Of a stretch of DNA of 64,000 nt, positions 12,801-21,827 are shown one piece after another. The stretch comes from Annona cherimola. Its lineage: Eukaryota > Streptophyta > Magnoliopsida > Magnoliales > Annonaceae. The translations under genes were made by a program, and so were the position numbers. The DNA lies in NCBI GenBank assembly GCA_030490835.1, contig CM059971.1:98670595-98734594 (forward strand), in the 5' to 3' direction. The notes under the pieces are model-generated. The model saw only the letters and a program-made list of their open reading frames with translations, was not told the origin of the DNA and made no database searches. Within the stretch, counting starts at the first letter, position 1; each line of letters starts with the position of its first letter.

Positions 12801-13043
12801 TGCCATCTTGAATTGAAGCCTATCCACTGCCAGGTAGAAATGGCGATTCGAACTGCGAATTGTAAACAGAGGACGAAATAAGGTTTGGAAGCCTGCAAAT
12901 ATTTCTGCACTAGTGGTTGTTCTTTGTTTTCGCTGAGGATTAGAAGCTAGGAAGAGACAGAAACTGAAATACCTGAACTGGGAGGGCGGAGTTGAAAGTG
13001 GAGATTGAGACGGGGATGCGGATTCCATAGTGTCACCCGCCAT
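9883..13043 (-). CDS. eIF4A-like protein with only the second RecA (helicase C) domain
   Basis: Seven exons on the minus strand give 215 residues: 13043-12973, 12852-12804, 12465-12328, 10971-10738, 10190-10151, 10069-9972 and 9900-9883 (TGA). All phases fit. The protein aligns by eye with the C-terminal RecA domain of eIF4A-type DEAD-box helicases: SHVVVATDACLPF stands where motif V lies, VLINYELPTRKETYLRR follows as in eIF4A VINYDLPTNRENYIHR, and it ends IEEMPVNISEIL like eIF4A. The DEAD-bearing first domain is absent and the HRIGRSGR motif is replaced by LRRISTC, so ATP-driven unwinding is not expected. An opening such as NRHFYLAVDRLQFKMETLVDLLG recalls a conserved plant protein family. 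The intron 12803-12466 starts with GC instead of GT. The function is unknown; a binding or regulatory role is inference. Confidence 0.85.
10972..12327. other. Largest intron of the helicase-like gene
   Basis: This 1356 nt GT-AG intron separates exons 3 and 4 on the minus strand. It contains A tracts at about 12003-12019 and 12230-12248 and a short ATT repeat near 11180. No nested gene was recognised. Confidence 0.75.
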
Positions 13044-13227
13044 CTCGTTAGATGATTGGTATTTCTTCTCTTGTCCGCAGATTGTTTTCTCGCCTATAAA
13101 GTGCGCGGCAAGTGTTTGAGTCTTTTGAACCTACACGGTTCAGTTCAGCTAAAAAAAATTTCGCTAATGTAAAAGCAGGCGAGGACCTATGGGCAATATT
13201 TGCATATGCCTTTCGTGCCCCGGGAGA

Positions 13228-13229
<2 letters not shown>

Positions 13230-13282
<53 letters not shown>
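13230..13282. repeat. (AT)n microsatellite
   Basis: A run of about 53 bp of alternating A and T lies about 190 bp upstream of the helicase-like gene's start codon, at the left edge of a repeat-rich AT region. Confidence 0.95.
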
Positions 13283-13285
<3 letters not shown>

Positions 13286-13360
13286 AAGAAATATTCAAGT
13301 TCAGCTTTCCTATTTCATAATTATAATTATGATATAGTTATTTCAAAATGAGCTTCATTT

Positions 13361-14400
13361 GATCATAAAATTTATATGCAAATAAATAATTGTATAAAAT
13401 ATCAATACATTTATGTATATATGGAGCACATTTTTTGTCAAATATACCATTAATTATGGTGCAGCTTCATTGCACAGGTTCTCATATAGAGAAATATTAT
13501 AGTGCGATTTCACTGCATTATAATTACAGTGCAGTTATCTCAAAATAGGTCTCATATGATCATAAAATTATAATCTACTCAACTCATTGTATTTAGAATT
13601 ATGTATTATATTATTATACCAATTTTCATCCCAATTGGATATATATGTAGATTCCATCTAAAAATGGTACAAATTCAACGTAATAAAATGTTTAATGTAA
13701 GTAATAACTTTAAAATTATTTTTTCAGCATATAAATCATTTGCTATAAAATTTATATATAGATAAATAATTGTATAAAGTATCAATACATTTAAGTACAT
13801 GTGAGACCCATTTCGGCCAAATACATTTTTAATTATGATGCAGCTTCACTGCACAGGAAAAGTTCTCATGCATATAAAGAGAGAAAAATATTCATGTGCA
13901 ACACAACTGCACAGCAGCGCAGTTGCGCCAAAATGGGCCTCATACAATTATAAAATTATAATCTATTCTACCCATCGTATTTAGAATAATGTATTTTATT
14001 ATCATTCCAATTTTTCATCACTGTCGAGCATGTGTATGGACCCCGTCTAAAAATGATACAAATCCAATGTAATAAAATAGTTTGATGTAAATAACAAACA
14101 GTGTAGTGGCGCTAAAATGGGCACAATATGATGATAAAATTATAATCTACTCTACCTATTGTATTTAGAATAATATATTTTATTACCATATCAATTTTCA
14201 TCCTAACCGATTATGTGTGTAGACTCCATCTGATACAAATTCAATGTCATAAAATAGTTTGGTACAAATAACAAATTTAAAGTGGTTTTTTCAACATCTA
14301 AACCATCTAAAGTATGATTTATATATGGATAATAATTTTATAAAGTTTCTTTCATTTTCATATATATGGGGTCCATTTGTGGGGCCATTTTTTAGACAAT
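13361..14400. repeat. Decayed tandem array, period about 380 bp
   Basis: Several anchor blocks recur in the same orientation. AAATAATTGTATAAA followed by TATCAATACATTTA appears near 13383 and 13763. GTGCAGCTTCATTGCACAGG at about 13460 recurs near 13840 with one change. The block AAAATTATAATCTA...TGTATTTAGAAT appears near 13565, 13951 and 14135. The spacing is about 380-390 bp between units 1 and 2, with a shorter third unit. No coding capacity was seen. Confidence 0.75.
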
Positions 14401-15526
14401 TGCACCGCTGTGTTTATCACCTTTTAACCTTTTGACTGTTTATTTTGTCACCTGCTAACCTTCAATTTTAGTTTTTATGTGAATTAAATTTTATGAAATA
14501 ATAATAATAATAATAATAATAACAAGATAATAAAGGCGTTGGTGCGCCTGCTAGCAGCCTCGCATTACTGCTGGTCGTCTTGAGCTCTATGCACTAATGC
14601 CCACCGGGTTGGGCCTTATTACGTAAGCGGGCCACATGCTGAAATATTACTGATCATTTTTGTTCAAAAGCTTAATTCAAAATATGATCATAAATTAGAC
14701 GGGACAATATCTTTAGAAGAGATTTTTTCAATATGTCTACGACATTTGATTAATATGACATCAGTATTCTTAAGTTTGTTTATATTATAAATATGCCTAT
14801 AGAATTTATATGAAATTGCAAGTGTATCTTTTTCGTTATGATATTGTTAACATTTTTATAAAATGATAACAATGTCCTTTTAAGTTAAGTGATGCACTTA
14901 CAATTTTTGTAAACGTTATGACCAAATTTGTAAAAAAATTCTAAAATAAGAATATATATAAAAATATATAAAATAATAAAATAGTAAATATGCCTATAAT
15001 ATTTGAAACATTACAAGTGCGTTACTTTTAAAGAGAATTATAGTTATTTTACAAGAAATTCTAATACCATCCTAACAAAGGACACACTCGCAATTTCATT
15101 CAAACTTTCTTAATATATTTGCAATATTAGCAACTTAGGGACACAGACATATTTGAAAAAATCCCTATTTAGAAAAATAACACCAGTGAACATAGATTTT
15201 ACCATAATTACAAAATACGACAACGTCTTTACTTTTATTAGTTAGCGGAGGGAGAATGTTTCCAAATGAACAAATTTTCTTTGAAAATTTTCTTGTAGAA
15301 AGAGGATTGTGCGTGTATAGATACCAAATGATACAAATAATGGCACATTGCTTGATTCAGAACCATGTTTTGTGCAACAAAATGCACGCGCGTTGCCTCC
15401 TGCGTAAAAAAATGTTAAAGGCAATTTTATCATTTTGATTAAAAAAAAAAGTCCCCTTATTAACTGACGGTAGCTGACAGAGTTGCTATATTTGAAATTG
15501 TAGGTAATTTGTTCTCATAATATTTA
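14401..15526. other. AT-rich intergenic stretch
   Basis: No gene was recognised. A short AAT repeat lies at about 14497-14522, followed by a GC-richer patch (14530-14640) of unknown nature. Confidence 0.35.
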
Positions 15527-15808
15527 GATATGTCAAAATGCACCCGAGTACACTTAGGCTTGGTGCACTCGCGTGCATTTAATTTATTTTTTATTTTTTC
15601 AAAATTTTTTATAAAACTATTAATCTAAGTATATTTAATATATGTATCAATTTTTATTATTTTTAGATATTTGTAGATTGTTTTTGAATTTTTTTAAAAT
15701 CCCAAAAAATATCTATAAATTTTCAAAAATTGTAAAAATTGATGCGCATGTTAAATACACTTAGATGCACCGAAGCTAAGTACCCCCGGATACACAAGAT
15801 CACATCCC
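15527..15808. mobile_element. Foldback (Mutator-like) MITE, copy 2
   Basis: This 282 bp element is flanked by a perfect 11 bp direct repeat, CATAATATTTA, at 15516-15526 and 15809-15819, in the 9-11 bp range of Mutator-type target duplications. Its ends are imperfect inverted repeats: TGCACCCGAGTACACTTAGG pairs with a right arm whose complement reads TGTATCCGGGGGTACTTAGC. The interior contains the family core (AATCTAAGTATATTTA, TATGTATCAATTTTTA). It has no coding capacity. Confidence 0.85.
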
Positions 15809-15848
15809 CATAATATTTAACTTTCACAATTGCATTATACCATCAAAT

Positions 15849-16682
15849 TAGAGGTGTAAATAGGGTTGGGTTGACTCAGGTTAGGACAAATATAAGGCTA
15901 CCTTACACTATAAGATTTTAATTCGACCCTATTTTCAACTTTTTTTTCAGACTGTAACTCAACTATATTTTAACCTTATAGAAATCAGTTCGGTTTAGGT
16001 TAAAAATTTAGTTAATAAATATATAGGGTGTGTTTGGGAATGAATAAAACTTTTGATGAAAAGTTATAGAGATGAGAAGTTGTCAAATGATGTGATATGA
16101 TAGGAATAATGATGAAGAATAAATAGGATAAAGTTGAAATAGATAGGTTAATTGTGTTGGTAGTTGTGTAGAAATGATTGAAAAGTAGGGTAATTGTATA
16201 GAAAAATGTGAAGAAATGATTAAAAAATATGATAGTTGTGGAGAGTGAAAAGTTTTAGATTGAAAAGTTTTAACTTGACAACTTTTTGTTGTTACCAAAC
16301 ACACCCATAATATTTAAAAATATTTTGCTTAATTAAATCTTTTTTTAAATATAAATGATATGAGTGGATAAAAATTAATCTTTTTTATTAGAATATTTTT
16401 AAATTTATGACTTATACAATGATATAATTGCTAAATAATCTCATTTCAAAGTAATAATGTCCGGTTAATGTTTATGTCTTATGTGATAGTGTAAAACTAT
16501 TTATTAATAATTTATTATATTATATAATAATGTACGAAATTAGGTTGGGTTAGGTTGACAACCATCTAACTCAAATTAACCTACTTTTGAAATCAATTCG
16601 GCTTAAATACAGTTATATAATTTATTTTTTCAAAAGGCGGGTTACTTGGGTTCGGTTCAGCCCAACCTTATTTGCATTCCAA
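15849..16682. mobile_element. Non-autonomous hAT element with a nested Tourist-like MITE
   Basis: The left end reads TAGAGGTGTAAATAGGGTTG and the complement of the right end reads TTGGAATGCAAATAAGGTTG; both resemble hAT tips. The flanks are CATCAAAT (15841-15848) and CATCAAAC (16683-16690), an 8 bp target duplication with one mismatch. The element encodes no transposase. A Tourist-like MITE is inserted at 16026-16306. The CGI121 start codon lies only 158 bp to the right, so this element forms part of that gene's upstream region. Confidence 0.75.
16026..16306 (+). mobile_element. Tourist-like MITE, copy B (nested in hAT)
   Basis: This 281 bp element has near-perfect terminal inverted repeats, GGGTGTGTTTGG and CCAAACACACCC, and ATA on both sides. 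The interior is close to the copy at 4408-4698. It sits inside the hAT element 15849-16682, so it inserted later. Confidence 0.85.
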
Positions 16683-16840
16683 CATCAAACCAATCGCGCT
16701 GGGACTGGGCTTAGGTCCGCGTTTGCGAGTTCGGACTTGGCTGGCGCCGTCGTCTGATTTGGATGTTTTCCACTTTTGAGAAGCCCTAGCTAGCTCAGTG
16801 CTGCCCCTCTCTCTCCCTCGTTCTGTCGAAGGGAGACCAA

Positions 16841-18501
16841 ATGAAGGAATTGAAGGTGAAAGGAAGTATCGCTCTATCACTGGCGCTGTTCACCGATGTT
16901 ACCAATTCCAAGTACTCCTCTTTCTTCTCTGTTCTCTCTTTTCACTGACATTGTATTTTCAAATAAAGTGTCATTTTTTTCTTTCTTTTCTCTGATTTTA
17001 TATCAGTAGACTCGGTTAGATGCTCAGCAGATTGAATTTCTAGGATTCTATAAAAGATTATGTTTTCTTGGAACAATATGCAATTCATGATCCCCTGAGG
17101 AACATTTGGTTGAAGAGTCGAGTCATTCGTGGGATTCAAGTTGTTGGTTAAGCTCTCTTTGTAAAGGACTTCGACTTTCTGTCGTATGAGCTCTCGAATT
17201 TTGATTAGATCGCAGAAAGCTTTTGACCACTTGAATACATTTCTCAAATTGTTGATTCAATCTGGTATCTGACTGTCAGATTAGTTTGAATTTTATGACA
17301 TGTTGCAACACAGTGCCTATATTTGTACAAATTAATTTAGCCAATCCATGCCATGAAGTCATTAGAATCTGCCAGATTACTGATTCACTTTCTGGCTGCC
17401 AATTGGTTTTTAAGGGAACTTGTTGATTCTATGCAAGTGGGTACACTTGAACCTGAAGTAGCTTTTCTGAATGCATCACTTGTAAGTGTCTCATCATGCA
17501 ACCTGCTTTTCAGTTTGGCCTCGGTTTCATCTACCTGTTGCGCGAATGCTACTTCATAAGGTCTGTCTAATTTTAATATAAACATTGGACAGATACCAGA
17601 TGTTTTCCCTGTTCTATCTGCAGCATATAAAGCTCTTATAGCCAAATCGAGGGGTTCATTGACAACACGCACCCTTCATTCGGAGCTTGTTTATAATTAC
17701 TCTGGGTCAAAACATGTATGTGGCTGTCTTTCTTTTAGTCTCTCTCTCTCTCTCTAGTGCTTGAATTTCTATTTTCTACCAGATATCAGAATCCTTGAAG
17801 AGATGTGGGATCTCTGAGAATTGCACTTATGTGCTTGCAGCTCGTTTCAATGCTTCTCCTGACGAGGTGAAATTTTAATTTGGATTGGTAGTCTTTGTTT
17901 GCTTTATTGTATAACTGTCCTCCATGACTTGTTTTTTTTTTTTTTTTTTTTTGAAGTCACTCCATGACTTGATGTTATGAGACTAGAAATTGTGCCTTTT
18001 TGAGCATGCCCAGTACCTTTGGATTTACTCACCTGAACATCATCCTTTGTTGAAAGGAACATAGGGAATCTTATTTCTTATTCAGCTGTCTTGTTGAACC
18101 GCAAAGCCTCTGAAGTCTTTTGAATGTAAAAGCGAATCTCTTTTATGAAAGGTTCCTGCCTTGCATATTACGTTTTCATGGCTTCTCTTTCTGTCATCGG
18201 AGGGCTCTTATTGTTGAATCTACCAGATGAAAGCTGTAACAAAGCTGATTAATGGTCAAGAGATTGATTTGGAGGAGTTGGAAGGAAGAGCGAACAAAGC
18301 CCTGATACAGAAGGTGCAATTTGATTATAAGTTCTACCACTTTTGTTCTATTTCTCTTACTTCCCAAATATGCTGACGAAGTTTCTTTGTTGCCCTTGTT
18401 GTTTCCCAATTTAGCACTACAAGATATCAGGCTCAGAATTATCAATATCCTCGTTGGCAGACTGTATAGTATGCCGAATTGCTGCTCGCGATGCCTTGTA
18501 G
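16841..18501 (+). CDS. CGI121: EKC/KEOPS complex subunit CGI121 (TPRKB homolog)
   Basis: The product is a subunit of the KEOPS complex, which makes the N6-threonylcarbamoyl-A37 modification on ANN-decoding tRNAs; in characterised systems CGI121 binds the Bud32/PRPK kinase and tRNA. Six exons, all GT-AG and in phase, give 172 residues: 16841-16911, 17415-17481, 17593-17715, 17783-17866, 18227-18313 and 18415-18501 (TAG). Family features are the opening VKGSIALSLALFTDVTNSKE, then LEPEVAFLNASLIPDVFPVL, SRGSLTTRTLHSELVYNYSG and SKHISESLKRCGIS, and the ending SSLADCIVCRIAARDAL. The length is normal for plants. The ATG at 16841 follows a pyrimidine-rich leader and directly precedes KELKVKGSI, the usual start. 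No breaks were seen, so the gene appears functional. Confidence 0.93.
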
Positions 18502-19148
18502 GAAATTGAATATCACCAGGCAGAAAATCTGTTTGTATCTTAGAATTGTTCTAGTATCCAGCATCATCACGATCTTTAGTTAAGCAGTCAGCCTTCTGCC
18601 TTTGCCTTTTCTAGAACATGTAACTTTTGTACTGTTTAAGCTGTTGTAATTTAATGAACTACTTCGCATATATTGTTCGGGAAATGAAAAATGAATAGCA
18701 ATTACATCTCTAAAATGGCCACTGCCTGGAAGAGAAATCTACCCTCCCTGCCTGAAGATCATAGTTTCATACCTCTCCAAAGAAGCCTGAATCCATAGTT
18801 ACTCTCCAATATGCAAGTTGGCGGCGTTGTGCTCGATCTACCATGGCGTAGAAAACGTCACTTGCTGGTCATAGCCTCCTAAATCAGTTTGGTATTCAAA
18901 GTTGGCTACATGGTTGAGTGAAATACACTTTGAGGGGCAGATCGAAGGCATCTGAAATACGGGCGGATTGTCTCACCGTACATATTATTTAGAATAATTT
19001 GGATTGTTTATACCGAAAAGCATACAAACGAAAGCGTTAATTTAAAAACTACGATAGAGGAATTTTAATGGCATACACATTTTTAGATGATAAGTAGATT
19101 TACAGTAAGGTTTATATAATCTGAATTATTATATAAATATACTTTATC
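18502..19148. other. CGI121 3' flank
   Basis: The first roughly 200 bp after the stop are probably 3' UTR. The remainder shows no coding frame or repeat that I recognise. Confidence 0.4.
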
Positions 19149-19537
19149 GGGACTATATCCTATGCACCTGGGAATATTAAGGCTCAATGCTCTAGGGTGC
19201 ATTTTACTTTTTTTTTGGAAGTTTTTTTTTTACACAAAGGTTAATCTATGTGTATTTATATATGTATTAGTTTTTACCATTTTTGAAATTTTTTTCGAAA
19301 TTTTTAATATAAGTAGCATTTTTAGTAATTTTTTTAAAAATTCAAAAAAATATATAAAAGTTTCCAAAAATGGTAAAAATTGATACGTATATTTAATACA
19401 CTTATATTAACAGTTTCATAAAAAAAACTTTCAAAAAATATAAAAAAAAGAGTGAAATATACCGGGAAGCATTGAACTTTAATGTTCTTGGGTGCATAGG
19501 ATAACTCAATACTCTCAAATACATAGGATAATGTCCC
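19149..19537. mobile_element. Foldback (Mutator-like) MITE, copy 3
   Basis: This 389 bp element is bounded by a perfect 9 bp target duplication, TACTTTATC, at 19140-19148 and 19538-19546. The left end reads GGGACTATATCCTATGCACC and the complement of the right end reads GGGACATTATCCTATGTATT. A second inverted block lies just inside (GGTGCATAGGATAAC near 19492). The core AATCTATGTGTATTTATATA and TTTTTACCATTTTT is shared with the other family members. Confidence 0.9.
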
Positions 19538-20932
19538 TACTTTATCCAGATAAGTTGAAAATGCTTTTATGTAGTTAAAAGTAATTTTTTTATGGGAATG
19601 TAGTTAAATGTATTGTGTATCATTTTTTATGTGCTAAGCATACAGTTTTTACTACTTTTACTTATTTAAGATCATATTGATATTTAATTTGTATGATTTT
19701 CACTTTGAATAGTTTAAATTATATTTTAAATAATATATAGTGGGATTTTTAACATAAAACTAAAATGTCACTTTTACTTAAGCTGGGTTTGCTTGCAAGA
19801 GTCGACAGTCCAAAAAAGTCATCGGACAATGAATGAAGTTACTCCCTGGTAAACTTGACAAGGACCTCCAATTTTAAAGAGTATAATGGAAGTATCTGTG
19901 GACTTAATGCACTCCCAACAACTGTTGATGGCTACTTGGGATTTGGGATGAGTTGACTCTGATTGAGATCCACTCGACCTTAAAAATCCGATTTACCAGT
20001 AACCCTAATTTTATTTTCGAAATCCATTTTCAGTCAATGCTCTAACTAGATTTAAATTTATTTTTAATAACTTTTTACATTAGTCATGATATAAAGCCAT
20101 TGAAATTTTATTTTTAGCACTAGGTGCAATAAGTAAATAAGGAAGGCAATTGAAATGGATCGTTTTCTTATTAGGAACATCAAACACTTAGTACATGTAC
20201 GGCATTGATGAAATTTTTGTAAACAAATTTTTTGGTACAAATTTTTTTAAAATTAAAAAAGCAATGTGAGATAATAAGCGTAATTACTAAAAGTAAAAAG
20301 AATAAAATTAAAATACAAATAATAGATGTACAGAAATGATTAAAAAATAAAGTAATTGTATAAAAAGATGTTCGAAAATAAGTCAAATAATTAAAAAATA
20401 AAATAATTATAGAAAGTTAAAAATTTAAAATCGAAAAGTTTTAGCTCGTAACGATTGTTCAAAACGCTCTTAGTTTTTTTTTTTTTTTTTTTTTGATAAA
20501 TGAAATACTTAGTTATAGTTATTTTCCGCATCTCAGTGCGAACCAGGTCAAAGTATCCGAGGAAAGCGGACAGTAATCGAGTTCTTCTCCGCTGCTATAA
20601 CAGCATGGACGGCTTAACCTTTTCTCTCCTAATATCTTTTTGCTAAAATATAAATAAAGAACGTGATGGCAATGATTTCGTTGGCCTTCCACGCGAATAC
20701 CCATCTCAATTCCAGCCACCACTCGCGCGACTACCGTTGTAGCATACTAGCTTCTTGACCCTGGAAAAAACTATCACCGCCACCGTGTCATGAGACCGCA
20801 GCCAGAAAGACTGTAGATTCTTTGCCGATCATTTTCGTTCTGGTTTCCCATCTCTCCTTCTCTGCTCTGTCACGGATTCCTGCCTCCGCTCTGTCAGCAG
20901 CTCGCTCTATCTTATCCAGGCTTCAGCTAGAG
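19538..20932. other. Intergenic DNA leading to the WEB1-like 5' UTR
   Basis: AT-rich sequence with a degenerate Tourist-like copy (about 20190-20470) and a T tract at about 20474-20494. From about 20700 the sequence becomes pyrimidine-rich and resembles a promoter and 5' UTR. A plausible first donor (AG|GTGAGA) at 20932/20933 pairs with TTCTTAG at 21800, implying a noncoding first exon ending at 20932 and a 5' UTR intron of 868 nt. Confidence 0.45.
20190..20470 (+). mobile_element. Degenerate Tourist-like MITE, copy G
   Basis: The interior keeps the family order of blocks (ATAATAAGCGTAATTAC, AAAGAATAAAATTAAAATA, ACAGAAATGATTAAAAAATA, AAAGTTTTAGCT), but both tips are eroded and no target duplication is visible. 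Confidence 0.5.
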
Positions 20933-21827
20933 GTGAGAATCTTCTTAGCCTGGGCACCTCCTCTCAAGCCTCACCGCATACAAACTCACTGCAAAACCGA
21001 CGTTTCTGCAGATCGGTTCCTCGCATAGCCGGCGTCCGTTGCGGGTTCTCGTCCGATCCCCGCCGCTGGAGAGGTATCCAGGTTTTTTTCACCCCCTCTA
21101 TTGAGAAAGGCAATTAGGATGGAGAGATTTCGGTTTTTACAGTTTGTTCGGTTGAGACTACGGAAGATAACATAGGGTTACGATCCGATGCTGTGCCGGG
21201 TGTTGGATAAGGATATTATTGGTATCTGCAATGGTCGGTTCTGGCAGCAGCTTTGGGAGCGGGTTGGTTTTATGAATCTCGATCAGTCTTGCACCCGCCA
21301 GTCGTCCTCGTACTTCGCCTCGTATGCTGGCAGGCTAATTGTCGTCTTCTGACTCTAGCAGTTGTCCCATGGGAGTCTGTAACTGAATCGGGCTGTATTC
21401 TCCGAAGAAAGCACTGATATATCGTTGAAGCTGGCAGAACACTATGTTGTTTTAGCCTTGAAGCGACTGCTGCCAGTAGCGTGTAGTGTTCTCTCTGTTT
21501 TAGTTCCAATTAGAAATTCTAGTGTTCAACCTGCTTAATCTGGCTCACCGTCGTCCTTTTGTTGTCGGAGGCGCTTCGTTCCCGATCTCCGTTTTTCTCC
21601 TCTTCATTTGGCACATAGTCAAATTTTCTTCCGCCTATGTTTCATTGTTTTAGCTATCAGCCTATCACAGGGCAATTACATGCTACAGCAGGGTCTTCTT
21701 CTCTCCAAATAGTTTATTAGCATGGAAGCTGCTGCTTTTGTAAATTATTTTTCCCTGATTGTTAGGCATGTTGACTTATTTGTTGCTGATATCTTCTTAG
21801 GTTTCATTCTAGCGAACTGGTGGAGGA

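Noticed and set aside
13112..13351. ORF encoding a Tyr-Ile repeat
   Set aside because: It is translated AT microsatellite, not a gene.
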